Assembly (NCBI RefSeq): GCF_943737005.1
Contig: NZ_CALSFU010000015.1
Location: 1-64,000 of the forward strand
Reading direction: 5' to 3'
From: Achromobacter sp. Marseille-Q4962
GTDB lineage: Bacteria; Pseudomonadota; Gammaproteobacteria; Burkholderiales; Burkholderiaceae_B
DNA: 64,000 bases
Of the stretch, positions 1 to 10,858 are shown in pieces. The notes beneath the pieces are model-generated. The model saw only the letters and a program-made list of their open reading frames with translations, ran no database searches and was not told the origin of the DNA. Every line of letters begins with the position of its first letter. The stretch's first letter is position 1. A program made the position numbers and the translations under genes.

Positions 1-30
1 CCGGGATGGCCCGCCCCGGGATGGCCCGCC
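1..30. repeat. Two tandem copies of a 15-bp repeat
   Basis: The 15-bp unit CCGGGATGGCCCGCC occurs twice head to tail at 1-15 and 16-30, and the window edge may cut further copies. It lies just outside the 3' end of the group II intron. No function is visible. Confidence 0.6.
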
Positions 31-46
31 CCCGGGGCGCGTCCGC

Positions 47-478
47 ATCGGGTAGGGTGAGGGGTTACCCCCTCAGCCCTCCCACACCACCGTACGTGCG
101 GGTCGCCGCCTTCGCCATCGACCTGCCATGCCCTCTGCTGACTTCTGGCCGCACATCCCGTCGCCTTGCGACTCCGGCAGTCGGGTTTGACCCCGGCATA
201 CGACCAGATCTCCCCGGGTATTGCGCACCCGCCTTCACGCTCATGCCTGGCGGATTTACGGGCCAGCGTTCCGTACAAGTATCGGGCTTTGACGAATTTG
301 GCCGCCTTGCCCCGCTGACACGCCTCATCCGCTTCCTGTTCGTCAGGCCAGCGCTTTGCCATCCAGCTTCCTTCAGACCCCCGGTCACCCGGGTTGCCCT
401 TGCCTTCGGCTAACGCTTCCCCTTGTCGGGCGAGTAGAGGTCTTCCACCTCCAAGTGGGTGCGCCCTGCCGGGCGCAC
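47..478 (-). mobile_element. ORF-less group II intron (class C-like), probably a relic
   Basis: Read on the minus strand, the element starts with GTGCGCCC at 478 and ends with CTACCCGAT at 47, the typical boundaries of a bacterial group II intron. Inside are conserved ribozyme-like stretches: GTCTGAAGGAAGC (about 370), CCCGGGGAGATCTGG (about 210) and GAAGTCAGCAGAG (about 150). The 3' end carries the domain V 3' strand GCACGTACGGT and a domain VI hairpin that pairs GAGGGGG with CCCCCTC. At 432 nt it is about the size of a group II ribozyme without its reverse-transcriptase gene, and no RT residues are encoded. The 5' strand of domain V does not pair properly with the 3' strand, which suggests the deletion that removed the ORF also damaged the catalytic core. 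It sits directly after the pnp terminator, the usual target of class C introns. Identification is by remembered consensus, not by a covariance search. Confidence 0.8.
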
Positions 479-479
479 C

Positions 480-508
480 AAAGAAAACGGCGCCCCGCAG
501 GGCGCCGT
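480..508 (-). terminator. Rho-independent terminator of pnp
   Basis: On the minus strand ACGGCGCCC pairs with GGGCGCCGT (9 bp, 4-nt loop) and is followed by TTTTCTTT. It begins 22 nt after the pnp stop codon, and the group II intron boundary follows the T-tract at once. Confidence 0.9.
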
Positions 509-529
509 GGCGTTCAATCGCAAGCAGGC

Positions 530-2683
530 TTATTCGGCCTGTTCCGACTGGGGCGCGGCTTCGGCGGCGGCTTGCTGCTGCTCGATGCCGCCGATGGCCT
601 TGATGGACAGGCGCAGGCGGCCCTTGTCGTCGGCCTCGATGACCTTGACGCGGACCTGCTGGCCGACCTTGAGCACGTCGTTGATGTTGGCGATGCGGTA
701 GTTGGCGATTTCGGAGATGTGCAACAGGCCGTCGCGGCCGGGCAGCACCTGCACGATGGCGCCGAAGTCCAGCAGGCGCAGGACCGTGCCGTCGTAGACC
801 TGGCCCACTTCCACGTCGGCGGTCAGTTCGACGATGCGGCGTTGGGCCTCCTTGGCCTGCGCTTCGTCGACGCTGGCGATCACGATGGTGCCGTCGTCGG
901 AGATGTCGATCTGCGTGCCGGTTTCCTCGGTGAGCGCGCGGATGGTGGCGCCGCCCTTGCCGATCACGTCGCGGATCTTCTCGGAGTTGATCTTGATGGT
1001 CAGCATGCGCGGGGCGAAGGCCGACAGCTCGTTGCGCGAGCCTTCGAGCGCTTCTTTCATCTTGCCCAGGATGTGCAGGCGGCCTTCGCGGGCCTGGGCC
1101 AGCGCCACCTGCATGATTTCCTTGGTGATGCCCTGGATCTTGATGTCCATCTGCAGGGCCGTGACGCCGTTCTCGGTGCCCGCGACCTTGAAGTCCATGT
1201 CGCCCAGGTGGTCTTCATCGCCCAGGATGTCGGTGAGGACGGCGAACTTGCCGTTCTCGAGGATGAGGCCCATGGCCACGCCAGCCACGTGATCCTTGAC
1301 CGGCACGCCGGCGTCCATCATGGCCAGCGAGCCGCCGCAGACCGAAGCCATGGACGAGGAGCCGTTGGACTCGGTGATCTCCGACACGAGGCGGATGGTG
1401 TACTGGAAGTCTTCGGGCGCCGGCAGCAGCGGCAACAGCGCGCGCTTGGCCAGGCGGCCGTGGCCGATCTCGCGGCGCTTGGGCACGCCGATGCGGCCCG
1501 TTTCGCCGGTGGCGAACGGAGGCATGTTGTAGTGCAGCATGAAGCGGTCGCGGTATTCGCCCATGAGCGCGTCGATGATCTGCTCGTCCTGCTTGGTGCC
1601 CAGCGTGGCCACCACCAGCGCCTGCGTCTCGCCGCGGGTGAAAAGCGCGCTGCCGTGCGCGCGGGGCAGCACGCCCAGGCGCACGCTGATCGGGCGCACG
1701 GTGCGGGTGTCGCGGCCGTCGATGCGCGGCTCGCCGTTCAGGATCTGGCCGCGCACGATGGCCGATTCCAGCGAAAACAGGATGTTGTCGACGGTGACGC
1801 CGTCGGGCGCTTCCTGGCCCTTCTCGGCGGCCTGGGCGGCCAGCTTCTCGGCCACTTCGGCGTAGACTTCGCGCAGCTTGGCCGTGCGGGCCTGCTTCTC
1901 GCGGATCTGGTAGGCGGCGTTCAGGCCTTCCTGGGCGGCCGCGGTCACGGCGGCGATCAGGGCCTCGTCCTTGGCGGGAGGCTGCCAGTCCCATTCGGGC
2001 TTGCCGGCTTCCTTGACCAGGTCGTGGATGGCGTTGATGACGGCCTGCATCTGCTCGTGGCCGAACACCACGCCGCCCAGCATCACGTCTTCAGGCAGCT
2101 GGTCGGCTTCGGATTCCACCATCAGCACGGCGTTCTCGGTGCCGGCCACCACCAGATCCAGCTTGGAGGACTTGAGCTGCGTGGCGGTGGGGTTGAGCAC
2201 GTACTGGCCGTCGACGTAGCCCACGCGGGCGGCGCCGATCGGGCCGTTGAACGGGATGCCGGAAATCGCCAGGGCGGCCGAAGCGCCGATCATGGCGGCG
2301 ATGTCGGGATCGATCTCGGGATTGACCGACAGTGTGTGGATGACGACCTGGACTTCGTTGTAGAAGTCTTCGGGGAAGAGCGGGCGCAGCGGACGGTCGA
2401 TGAGGCGGGAAGTCAGCGTTTCCTTCTCGGAGGGCTTGCCTTCGCGCTTGAAGAAACCGCCAGGAATGCGGCCGGCAGCGTAGGTCTTCTCGATGTAGTC
2501 GACCGTCAGCGGGAAGAACGTCTGGCCGGGCTTGGCCTTCTTGGCCGCCACCACGGTGGCCAGCACCACGGTGTCTTCGATGGACACCATCACGGCGCCG
2601 GAAGCCTGGCGCGCGATTTCGCCGGTTTCCAGTACGACCGTGTGCTGGCCGTACTGGAAGGATTTTGTCACTTTGTTGAACAT
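530..2683 (-). CDS. pnp: Polyribonucleotide nucleotidyltransferase (PNPase)
   Basis: This 717-residue protein matches PNPase along its full length. It has two RNase PH-like core domains separated by a helical domain, then a KH domain ([18 protein letters not shown], about residues 560-577) and an S1 RNA-binding domain (VGQVYDGTV to about residue 700). PNPase degrades RNA 3' to 5' phosphorolytically and works with RNase E in the degradosome. The start at 2683 gives MFNKVTKSF and has a Shine-Dalgarno-like AAGGAAT upstream; an in-frame ATG 20 codons earlier would run into the leader hairpin. It follows rpsO on the same strand, the order found in most proteobacteria. Confidence 0.98.
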   Translation of the reverse strand: MFNKVTKSFQYGQHTVVLETGEIARQASGAVMVSIEDTVVLATVVAAKKAKPGQTFFPLTVDYIEKTYAAGRIPGGFFKREGKPSEKETLTSRLIDRPLRPLFPEDFYNEVQVVIHTLSVNPEIDPDIAAMIGASAALAISGIPFNGPIGAARVGYVDGQYVLNPTATQLKSSKLDLVVAGTENAVLMVESEADQLPEDVMLGGVVFGHEQMQAVINAIHDLVKEAGKPEWDWQPPAKDEALIAAVTAAAQEGLNAAYQIREKQARTAKLREVYAEVAEKLAAQAAEKGQEAPDGVTVDNILFSLESAIVRGQILNGEPRIDGRDTRTVRPISVRLGVLPRAHGSALFTRGETQALVVATLGTKQDEQIIDALMGEYRDRFMLHYNMPPFATGETGRIGVPKRREIGHGRLAKRALLPLLPAPEDFQYTIRLVSEITESNGSSSMASVCGGSLAMMDAGVPVKDHVAGVAMGLILENGKFAVLTDILGDEDHLGDMDFKVAGTENGVTALQMDIKIQGITKEIMQVALAQAREGRLHILGKMKEALEGSRNELSAFAPRMLTIKINSEKIRDVIGKGGATIRALTEETGTQIDISDDGTIVIASVDEAQAKEAQRRIVELTADVEVGQVYDGTVLRLLDFGAIVQVLPGRDGLLHISEIANYRIANINDVLKVGQQVRVKVIEADDKGRLRLSIKAIGGIEQQQAAAEAAPQSEQAE

Positions 2684-2707
2684 GACGAGTATTCCTTGCA
2701 AATGAAA

Positions 2708-2747
2708 AACCGTGGCCGCCGCGACATGCGTCGCACCGGCCACGGTT
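2708..2747 (-). promoter_or_regulatory. Leader hairpin between rpsO and pnp
   Basis: AACCGTGGCC (2708-2717) pairs perfectly with GGCCACGGTT (2738-2747), and the stem continues after a small internal loop with GCGAC/GTCGC. There is no T-tract. In E. coli the equivalent rpsO-pnp interval carries an RNase III-cleaved hairpin through which PNPase controls its own mRNA. The same role is inferred here from position and shape. Confidence 0.65.
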
Positions 2748-2773
2748 GCGTCATGGGGAGCCAGCCCCGTCGA

Positions 2774-3043
2774 TCACTTGCGCAGACCGAGTTTTTCGAT
2801 CAGTGCGCGGTACGAATCGGGATTGCGGCCCTTGAGATAGTCGAGCAGCTTGCGGCGGCGGCTGACCATACGCAGCAGACCGCGGCGCGAGTGATGGTCC
2901 TTCATGTGTTCCTTGAAGTGACCGGTCAGTTCGTTGATACGGGCGGTGAGCAGAGCCACCTGGACTTCGGGGGAGCCGGTGTCGCCTTGGGCGCGCTGGA
3001 ATTGCGCGACGATGTCGGCTTTGTTGATGTCAGCTACAGACAT
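2774..3043 (-). CDS. rpsO: 30S ribosomal protein S15
   Basis: The 89-residue protein has normal S15 length and sequence ([39 protein letters not shown]). S15 binds the central domain of 16S rRNA early in 30S assembly. The ATG is preceded by AGAGG. The gene is immediately upstream of pnp on the same strand, and its leader contains a strong hairpin that may serve S15 autoregulation. Confidence 0.98.
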   Translation of the reverse strand: MSVADINKADIVAQFQRAQGDTGSPEVQVALLTARINELTGHFKEHMKDHHSRRGLLRMVSRRRKLLDYLKGRNPDSYRALIEKLGLRK

Positions 3044-3063
3044 TGATGACCTCTTCGGACATG

Positions 3064-3087
3064 CGTCAGGGCCGAGGCGCCCTGACG
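3064..3087 (-). promoter_or_regulatory. Hairpin in the rpsO leader
   Basis: CGTCAGGGC and GCCCTGACG form a perfect 9-bp stem with a 6-nt loop about 20 nt upstream of the rpsO start codon. S15 represses its own translation in several bacteria through leader structures near the ribosome-binding site, so this is a candidate autoregulatory element. No S15 binding motif was verified. Confidence 0.5.
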
Positions 3088-3159
3088 TGGTTGAAAAAAT
3101 GCTCCGGTGAAACCGAAGCTTACGCCTTGCAGAATCAATTCGTTTGATAAAGCCCGGTG

Positions 3160-3189
3160 ATTATAGCCGATTCGATAAAATTGCCCCAA
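3160..3189 (-). promoter_or_regulatory. Candidate sigma-70 promoter for rpsO-pnp
   Basis: On the minus strand TTGGGG (3189-3184) and TATAAT (3165-3160) are separated by 18 bp, about 115 nt upstream of the rpsO start. The -10 is perfect and the -35 is moderate. Confidence 0.6.
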
Positions 3190-3238
3190 CCGGGTGTCTG
3201 CCCGTCCTGCGAGCGGCGCCCGCGCCCTGGAGAAAGCC

Positions 3239-3757
3239 ATGCCAACCTGTAATAAAGTTGCACGATACTCCGCGGCCGCCGCCCTGGCCGCCCTGCTGGC
3301 GGCCTGCACCAGCATGGAACAACTGCCGCCCGGCACCCCGCTCGCCCAGGTGGAAACCCAATACGGCCGCCCCAACTTCGAGTGCCCGCTGGCCAATGGC
3401 GGGCGGCGCGTGATCTGGACGCAGCAACCCCTGGGCCAGTATGCCTGGGGGGCCAACGTGGGGCCGGACGGCCGGGTGGACCGGATCGTGCCGCTGCTGA
3501 CCGACGAGCATTTCAGGGTGCTGGATACCGGCAACTGGACGCCCGACCGGGTGCGCTGCGAGTTCGGGCCGCCGGCCGAGATCACGGAAGCCGGGCTGGG
3601 CGAGAAGCGCGAAGTGGTGTGGTCTTACCGCTACAAGGAAAACAGCGTCTGGAACTCGCTGATGTACGTCTACATGGGCCGCCAGGGCGACCACGTGACG
3701 CACCATCATCCCGGACCGGATCCCATGTACGACGACGAGCGCTTTTTCTGGCGCTGA
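3239..3757 (+). CDS. Putative lipoprotein of unknown function
   Basis: The 172-residue product begins with a short charged segment and a hydrophobic stretch ending in LAAC (residues 18-21), a lipoprotein signal-peptidase II site, so it is probably anchored in the cell envelope. The mature part contains TPLAQVETQYGRPNFEC, which resembles the repeats of SmpA/BamE-like lipoproteins in which a small residue-rich turn precedes G-x-P, and a second similar unit near CEFGPPAEI. It ends with a His- and Asp-rich tail. The start at 3239 was chosen because it places the signal peptide at the N-terminus; the longer reading from 3194 would bury it. It is divergent from rpsO. Function is not recognised. Confidence 0.75.
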   Translation: MPTCNKVARYSAAAALAALLAACTSMEQLPPGTPLAQVETQYGRPNFECPLANGGRRVIWTQQPLGQYAWGANVGPDGRVDRIVPLLTDEHFRVLDTGNWTPDRVRCEFGPPAEITEAGLGEKREVVWSYRYKENSVWNSLMYVYMGRQGDHVTHHHPGPDPMYDDERFFWR

Positions 3758-3805
3758 GCCGGGAACCGGCCGTGGGGGGCGGACTGCCCGCCTGCGGTCC
3801 CGCCT

Positions 3806-4579
3806 TCAGGACGAGTGCCCGCGGCGCTCCTGCTGCAGCCGGCGCGCGCGGTTCCAGCGCCACAGCCAGGTGATCCAGCCCGACAGCCCGTACAGCACGA
3901 ACAGGCCGAACAGCACCACCGGCGGGTCGCTGGACACGAAGACGAACACCGCGACCACCAGCAGAATGCCCCAGAAGGGCACGCTGCGGCCCAGGGCGAA
4001 ACTCTTGCCGGAGAAGAACGGCGCGTTGGACACCATGGTGATGCCCGCGTACATGGTGAGCGTGAACGCCACCCACGCCATGACGCTGTCGTGGATGGGC
4101 AGCTTGTTGTCCACCGCCAGCCACACGAAGCCGGCGACCAGCGCCGCGGCGGCGGGGCTGGGCAGCCCCTGGAAGTAGCGCTTGTCCACCACCGCGATAT
4201 TGGTGTTGAAGCGGGCCAGGCGCAGCGCGGCCCCCGCCACGTAGACGAACGCGGCCAGCCAGCCCCAGCGGCCCAGGTCGTTGAGGATCCATTCGTACAT
4301 GACCAGGGCCGGCGCGACGCCGAAGGAGGTCATGTCGGAAAGCGAGTCGTACTGCTCGCCGAAGGCGGACTGCGTATTGGTGAGCCGCGCAACGCGGCCG
4401 TCCATGCCGTCGAGCACCATGGCCACGAAAATGGCGATGGCGGCGACCTCGAAGCGATTGTTCATGGCCTGCACCACCGCGTAGAACCCCGCGAACAGCG
4501 CAGCGGTGGTGAACGCGTTGGGCAGCAGATAAATGCTTCGGTGGCGATTCTCGGGATCGCGCATTGAGAAATTGGGCAT
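3806..4579 (-). CDS. pssA: CDP-diacylglycerol-serine O-phosphatidyltransferase
   Basis: This 257-residue integral membrane protein makes phosphatidylserine, the precursor of phosphatidylethanolamine. The CDP-alcohol phosphotransferase signature D-G-x2-A-R-x8-G-x3-D-x3-D is present as DGMDGRVARL followed by FGEQYDSLSD, and about six hydrophobic segments follow. The start MPNFSMRDPENRHRSIYLLPN (4579) fits the family; upstream in-frame ATGs would add an atypical Arg-rich extension. It lies downstream of ilvC on the same strand, separated by two strong GC hairpins, an arrangement familiar from betaproteobacteria. Confidence 0.93.
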   Translation of the reverse strand: MPNFSMRDPENRHRSIYLLPNAFTTAALFAGFYAVVQAMNNRFEVAAIAIFVAMVLDGMDGRVARLTNTQSAFGEQYDSLSDMTSFGVAPALVMYEWILNDLGRWGWLAAFVYVAGAALRLARFNTNIAVVDKRYFQGLPSPAAAALVAGFVWLAVDNKLPIHDSVMAWVAFTLTMYAGITMVSNAPFFSGKSFALGRSVPFWGILLVVAVFVFVSSDPPVVLFGLFVLYGLSGWITWLWRWNRARRLQQERRGHSS

Positions 4580-4651
4580 GAATCTCGGTAACTTCAGACA
4601 GACAGTCGAAAGATTAACCCATCTGGCCCTGCTTGCGTGCCGAGGCGGCAT

Positions 4652-4709
4652 GCCCGCGGCAGGCATGCCGCGGGCGATGGCGGCAACGGCGCCGCCCGCG
4701 GGCGGCGCC
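4652..4709. other. Two perfect GC-rich palindromes between ilvC and pssA
   Basis: GCCCGCGGCA/TGCCGCGGGC (4652-4675, 4-nt loop) and a 22-bp perfect palindrome at 4688-4709 with no loop lie between the ilvC stop and the pssA start. Neither has a T-tract. They may slow RNase decay of ilvC mRNA or attenuate readthrough into pssA. Confidence 0.7.
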
Positions 4710-4717
4710 GGCGCGCA

Positions 4718-6314
<1,597 letters not shown>

Positions 6315-6327
6315 GGGGTGGGCCTCC

Positions 6328-8043
6328 TCACAGGTCTTCAGAGCCGAGCAGCATTTCGGTCAGCCCGCGGCCGGCCTTCACCATGGGCCACACGTTTTCC
6401 GTGCGGTCGGTGATGAAGTCCAGGAAGACCAGGCGGTCCTTGTGCTTCTTGAATGCTTCGCGCAGCGCCGGCTCGACGTCGGCCGGGCGCTCGATGCGCA
6501 GCCCCACGTGCCCGTAGGCTTCGGCCAGCCGGACGAAATCGGGCAGCGAATCCATGTACGACTCGGAATAGCGCGAGCCGTAGTCGATCTGTTGCCACTG
6601 GCGGACCATGCCCAGGAAGCGGTTGTTGAGGCAGACGATCTTGGGCGTCAGCCGGTACTGGTGGCAGGTCGAGAGCTCCTGGATGTTCATCTGGATGGAA
6701 GCCTCGCCCGTGATGACGGCCACGTCCGCGCCCGGATTGGCCATCTGCACGCCCATGGCGTAGGGCAGCCCCACGCCCATGGTGCCAAGGCCGCCGGAAT
6801 TGATCCAGCGGCGCGGCTTGTCGAACTTGTAGTACTGCGCGGCCCACATCTGGTGCTGGCCCACGTCGGAGGTGACGAAGGCATCGCCGCCCGTGACTTC
6901 CCAGAGCTTTTCCACCACGAACTGCGGCTTGATGACCTCGCTGGAGTTGGCGTACTTCAGGCATTCCTTGCCGCGCCAGGCCTCGATCTGCTCCCACCAC
7001 TTGGCGATGGAGGCCGGCTTGTGCTCGGCCGCGGCGATCTCGTACTGGGCGCTGAGATCGGCCAGCACGTCTTTCACGTTGCCCACGATGGGCACGTCCA
7101 CGCGCACGCGCTTGGAAATGGAAGACGGGTCGATGTCGATGTGGATGATCTTGCGGGCATTCTGCGCGAAATGCCGGGGATTGCCGATCACCCGGTCGTC
7201 GAAGCGCGCGCCGATGGCCAGCAGCACGTCGCAGTGCTGCATGGCCATGTTGGCCTCGTAGGTGCCGTGCATGCCGGGCATGCCCACGAACTGGCCGCTG
7301 CTGGCCGGATAGCCGCCCAGGCCCATCAGAGTGCTGGTGCACGGCGCGCCGAGCTGCGAGACGAGCTTGTTCAATTCCGGCGCGGCGTTGGAGAGGATCA
7401 CGCCGCCGCCGGTGTAGATCATGGGGCGCTCGGCCGACAGCAGCATCTGCACGGCTTTCTTGATCTGCCCCTGGTGCCCCTTGGTGACGGGCGCGTAGGA
7501 ACGCATCGCGATCTCGCCCTTGGGCGGCGCGTACTTGCACTGCGCCACGGTGACGTCCTTGGGGATGTCCACCAGCACCGGGCCGGGACGGCCGGTGCGC
7601 GCGATGTAGAACGCGCGGCGCATGGTCTCGGCCAGGTCTTTCACGTCGCGCACCAGGAAGTTGTGCTTGACGCAGGGACGCGTGATGCCGACGGTGTCGC
7701 ACTCCTGGAAGGCGTCTTCGCCGATGGCCGCAGTGGGCACCTGCCCGCTGATGATGACCATGGGAATGGAGTCCATGTACGCCGTGGCGATGCCGGTGAC
7801 GGCGTTGGTCACGCCGGGGCCGCTGGTCACGATGCACACGCCCACCTTTTGCGAGGCGCGCGAATACGCATCGGCGGCATGCACGGCAGCCTGCTCGTGG
7901 CGCACCAGGATGTGCTGGAATTTGTCCTGCTTGAAAATCGCGTCGTAGATGTAGAGCACCGCGCCGCCGGGGTAGCCGAAAACGTGTTCCACGCCTTCTT
8001 CGGCCAGGCAGCGCACGACGATATCGGCGCCATTGAGTTCCAT
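6328..8043 (-). CDS. ilvB: Acetolactate synthase, large catalytic subunit
   Basis: The 571-residue thiamine-diphosphate enzyme condenses pyruvate with pyruvate or 2-ketobutyrate, the first common step of branched-chain amino acid synthesis. Visible landmarks are the catalytic glutamate in LVRHEQAAVHAADAY (about residue 47), the FAD-binding middle domain and the ThDP motif GEASIQMNIQEL to NNRFLGMVRQWQQ. The ATG at 8043 gives MELNGADIVVRCLAEEG and is preceded by AGAAAGGAAA; the open frame runs far upstream in Arg-rich sequence that is not part of the family. It is the first gene of the ilv operon. Confidence 0.97.
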   Translation of the reverse strand: MELNGADIVVRCLAEEGVEHVFGYPGGAVLYIYDAIFKQDKFQHILVRHEQAAVHAADAYSRASQKVGVCIVTSGPGVTNAVTGIATAYMDSIPMVIISGQVPTAAIGEDAFQECDTVGITRPCVKHNFLVRDVKDLAETMRRAFYIARTGRPGPVLVDIPKDVTVAQCKYAPPKGEIAMRSYAPVTKGHQGQIKKAVQMLLSAERPMIYTGGGVILSNAAPELNKLVSQLGAPCTSTLMGLGGYPASSGQFVGMPGMHGTYEANMAMQHCDVLLAIGARFDDRVIGNPRHFAQNARKIIHIDIDPSSISKRVRVDVPIVGNVKDVLADLSAQYEIAAAEHKPASIAKWWEQIEAWRGKECLKYANSSEVIKPQFVVEKLWEVTGGDAFVTSDVGQHQMWAAQYYKFDKPRRWINSGGLGTMGVGLPYAMGVQMANPGADVAVITGEASIQMNIQELSTCHQYRLTPKIVCLNNRFLGMVRQWQQIDYGSRYSESYMDSLPDFVRLAEAYGHVGLRIERPADVEPALREAFKKHKDRLVFLDFITDRTENVWPMVKAGRGLTEMLLGSEDL

Positions 8044-8617
8044 GTTGTGTTTCCTTTCTGTACCGGCTCTGCAACCCTGGCTGCTGCCCGCCCGGATACG
8101 GCGGCAACGGAACCCATGCCGGCTGCGGCAACATGATCCGGCGCTTAGCGGCTCACGGAGCCACGCCACCCGGACACCCTGCCGACCCGACACACGCTCG
8201 CCAGAACGCAGTGCTCGCGCCCCTGGGGGACGCTGGAGGTCGAAATGGAAGCCTTGGCAACACACGCTTGTGGCGCGGCCAACGGCAGGTATCGCTGCTG
8301 CGGAAAAGGCCGGGAGGTGACCCGGAACCACCGCCTCATCGCGCCGGTTTCGGATAGTCAGCCCGGCGCAGGTGGACGACTTTACCGCGTTGCGTCATCG
8401 GGAGCAAATCGGCCGCCGCCGCGCCGCTCGCGGCGGCGCGCGCCCATCCGGCCCTGAATAGCGGCGGCCGGCTTTTGCGCCGCGGCATGCCGTCGCCGGA
8501 CGCGGGCTGCCGCCCGGCCCCGTCCGGGCCGCCCGCGCGAAAACCGCTGCCGCGCCGGCCGCAAGCCGGCGGCCGGTCTATATACTTGTGCCGTCCCGTC
8601 GACGCGAGCCGCCGCTT
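8044..8617. other. 574-bp divergent intergenic region, ilvB / FUSC gene
   Basis: No conserved gene is visible here. The ilvB ribosome-binding site lies at its left edge. I looked for a leader peptide rich in Ile, Leu or Val codons followed by an attenuator on the ilvB side and saw none. A TATATAC stretch at about 8579-8585 could be a -10 for the FUSC gene, but no convincing -35 accompanies it. Confidence 0.5.
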
Positions 8618-10837
8618 ATGGATTTGCGCATTGCCAGCATTCGCCGCTTCCTCTACAGCCACTATTTCTTCGGAGGAGTGCGCCAGGGCGTCGGCATGCT
8701 GCTGCCCGTGCTGGTCGTGGGGGGCCTGCTCGGCCACTACACCACGGGGCTGGTCGCCACCTTCGGCGCCCAGTGCCTGGCCATCATCGACCAGCCGGGC
8801 GGGCCGCACCGGCACCGCATCAACGAAATGCTGGGCGGCGCCCTGCTGGGCACCTTCACCGTCATCGTCACCGGGCTGGCCTCCACCTACCCGCTGATGC
8901 TGTGGCTGGTGGTCATCGCGCAGTGCTTCGCCTATTCCATGTTCACGGTGTTCGGCAAGCGCGGCGGGCTGATCGGCTTCGCCGGCCTGCTCCTCATGAC
9001 GCTCACCATGCACTCGCCGCTCGAACCCGACGAGGTGCTGGCCCACGCGGCCGCCACGCTGGGCGGCGCGCTGTTCTACGTGGCGTTCAGCCTGGGCTTC
9101 AGCCGCCTGCTGTGGCTGCGCGAAGAGCAGCAGGCCATGTCGGTGGCGCTCTTCGCCACCGCCGACTACGTGGCCGCGCGCGCCGCCTTCTACGACGAAA
9201 CCACCGATCTGGACGAGTGCTACCGCGACGTGATCCAGCGCCAGTCCGTCATGACGGAAAAGCACCAGGCCGCGCGCGACATGGTGCTGCGCGCGCTGCC
9301 GCGCGGCAAGGGCGTGGGCGACCGGCGCCGCGTCATGCTGTGGAACATGTTCGTGGACATGCTCCAGCTGCTGGACACCCTGGTGGCCACGCATACCGAC
9401 TACGCGGCCCTGCGCCGCACCCTGGCGGGCAACGACTGCCTGATCTTCATGCGCGACGCCCTGGTGAAGATGTCGCTGGAGCTCAACCGCATCGCGCTGG
9501 ACGTTTCGCGCGGCAGGCAGGTGCAGTACCGCAGCAGCGCCAAGGCGGAACTGCGCGCCATCGAATACGAAATCGAGCAGCTGAGACAGCAGGGGCTGGG
9601 CGAGCGCGAGCCGGAAATGCTCGCGCTCATCATCCAGGTGCTGCGCCGGCTGCGCAATTCGGCGCGCATCGTCGACCGGCTGGCCGACCACACGGCGGCC
9701 TCGCCCGACGCCAAGCCCACCGACACCCTGCGCATCAACAAGTCGCTCACGCGGTTCATTTCGCGGCAGGAGTTCCGCTTCGGCCTCATCACCAGCAACC
9801 TGCGCCTGGACTCGCCGCACTTCCGCTACGCGCTGCGCGTGACGGCGGCGGCGGCCATCGCCATGACGCTGGCCAGCCGCTGGCTGTCGCCCGCCTTCTC
9901 GGCGCACAACTACTGGATCATGCTGACCATCATCATCATCATGAAGCCGGGGTTCGCGCTGACCCGCCAGCGCAACGGCTGGCGCCTGATGGGCACCCTC
10001 ATCGGCTGCCTGTGCGCACTGCTGCTGTTCAACTTCACCGCCCGCCCCGCCGTCCTGTTCGCCGCGCTGCTGGGCGCGTGCATCATGGGCAACAGCCTGG
10101 TCCAGCTCAATTACATGGCCAGCGCCATCTTCAACACCCTGTTCGTGGTGCTGGTGTTCCACTTCGTGTCGCCGGGAACCGTCTCGCTCGACGTGATCGG
10201 CGAGCGCGCGCTGGACACCCTGCTGGGCTGCGCGCTGGCCCTGGTGTGCAGCTACATCCTGCCGTGGTGGGAAGCGCGCTATCTCAAGCCGCTGGCCGCG
10301 GCGGCCACGCGCGCCAATCGCGAGTACCTGCTGGCCGGCCTGCGCTACGTGGAGGCCATGCAGGCGCATGGCGCGCCGGTGGGGCGTTCCGCTGCCGACA
10401 CGCCCGCCGTCAGCGAAGCCGACATCGCCTGGCGCCTGGCGCGCAAGAACGTGCACATCGCCTTCAGCAACTTCGCCGAGGCGTTCTACCGCATGATGAG
10501 CGAGCCCAAGTCGCACCAGGTCAACGTGCCGGAACTGAACAACCTGCTGATCCAGAACCACGTGCTCGCCTCGCAGATCACGGCGGCGATCCCGATCCTG
10601 GCCGCCCTGCCCGCCACGCCGGAGCCCGTGGCCCGGGCGCTGGCCGGCATGGCCGAGCAACTGGACGAGAACCAGCCCGACCCCCGCCCCCAGCAGCCCG
10701 CCCTCGACACCTCGGGCGAGCTGGCGGCGCTGGCCTATCCGCTCAAGCAGATGCTGAGAGCCGCCCACATGATCCGTCAGGAGCTGATGGCCCTGGACGA
10801 CCCGCTGCATGCCCGGCCACGCCCGGCCGCCGCCTGA
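8618..10837 (+). CDS. FUSC-family inner-membrane protein (YccS/YhfK-like)
   Basis: The 739-residue protein has the two-module layout of YccS/YhfK and aromatic-acid or fusaric-acid efflux proteins. An N-terminal cluster of about six membrane helices (residues 20-165) is followed by a long cytoplasmic helical region (about 170-395), a second membrane cluster (about 400-550, with WIMLTIIIIMKPGFALTRQR, the FUSC signature) and a C-terminal helical domain. The family is linked to export of aromatic acids or unknown solutes; substrate cannot be told here. The start at 8618 (MDLRIASIRRF) matches relatives; an ATG ten codons earlier is possible. It stands alone, convergent with yaaA. Confidence 0.85.
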   Translation: MDLRIASIRRFLYSHYFFGGVRQGVGMLLPVLVVGGLLGHYTTGLVATFGAQCLAIIDQPGGPHRHRINEMLGGALLGTFTVIVTGLASTYPLMLWLVVIAQCFAYSMFTVFGKRGGLIGFAGLLLMTLTMHSPLEPDEVLAHAAATLGGALFYVAFSLGFSRLLWLREEQQAMSVALFATADYVAARAAFYDETTDLDECYRDVIQRQSVMTEKHQAARDMVLRALPRGKGVGDRRRVMLWNMFVDMLQLLDTLVATHTDYAALRRTLAGNDCLIFMRDALVKMSLELNRIALDVSRGRQVQYRSSAKAELRAIEYEIEQLRQQGLGEREPEMLALIIQVLRRLRNSARIVDRLADHTAASPDAKPTDTLRINKSLTRFISRQEFRFGLITSNLRLDSPHFRYALRVTAAAAIAMTLASRWLSPAFSAHNYWIMLTIIIIMKPGFALTRQRNGWRLMGTLIGCLCALLLFNFTARPAVLFAALLGACIMGNSLVQLNYMASAIFNTLFVVLVFHFVSPGTVSLDVIGERALDTLLGCALALVCSYILPWWEARYLKPLAAAATRANREYLLAGLRYVEAMQAHGAPVGRSAADTPAVSEADIAWRLARKNVHIAFSNFAEAFYRMMSEPKSHQVNVPELNNLLIQNHVLASQITAAIPILAALPATPEPVARALAGMAEQLDENQPDPRPQQPALDTSGELAALAYPLKQMLRAAHMIRQELMALDDPLHARPRPAAA

Positions 10838-10858
10838 CGAGCGCCGGCCCCGCCGGGC

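Noticed and set aside
65..388. A 107-codon frame within the intron, considered as a remnant of the intron reverse transcriptase
   Set aside because: It contains no RT motif (no YADD or domain X sequence) and lies in the structured RNA part of the intron, so it is not a coding relic.
356..3046. An 896-codon open frame antisense to pnp and rpsO
   Set aside because: It is a shadow of the GC-rich codon pattern of the pnp strand; its translation is low-complexity and Ala/Gly/His/Asp-rich with no family resemblance, while the opposite strand encodes complete PNPase and S15.
8044..8330. Leader peptide or attenuator upstream of ilvB
   Set aside because: No short ORF rich in branched-chain amino acid codons and no terminator-antiterminator pair was found; the long upstream open frame is Arg-rich noise.
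8336..10810. An 824-codon frame opposite the FUSC gene
   Set aside because: Its translation is dominated by Gln, His, Arg and Gly, as expected for an antisense reading of a GC-rich gene, and the forward strand encodes a family-matching membrane protein.
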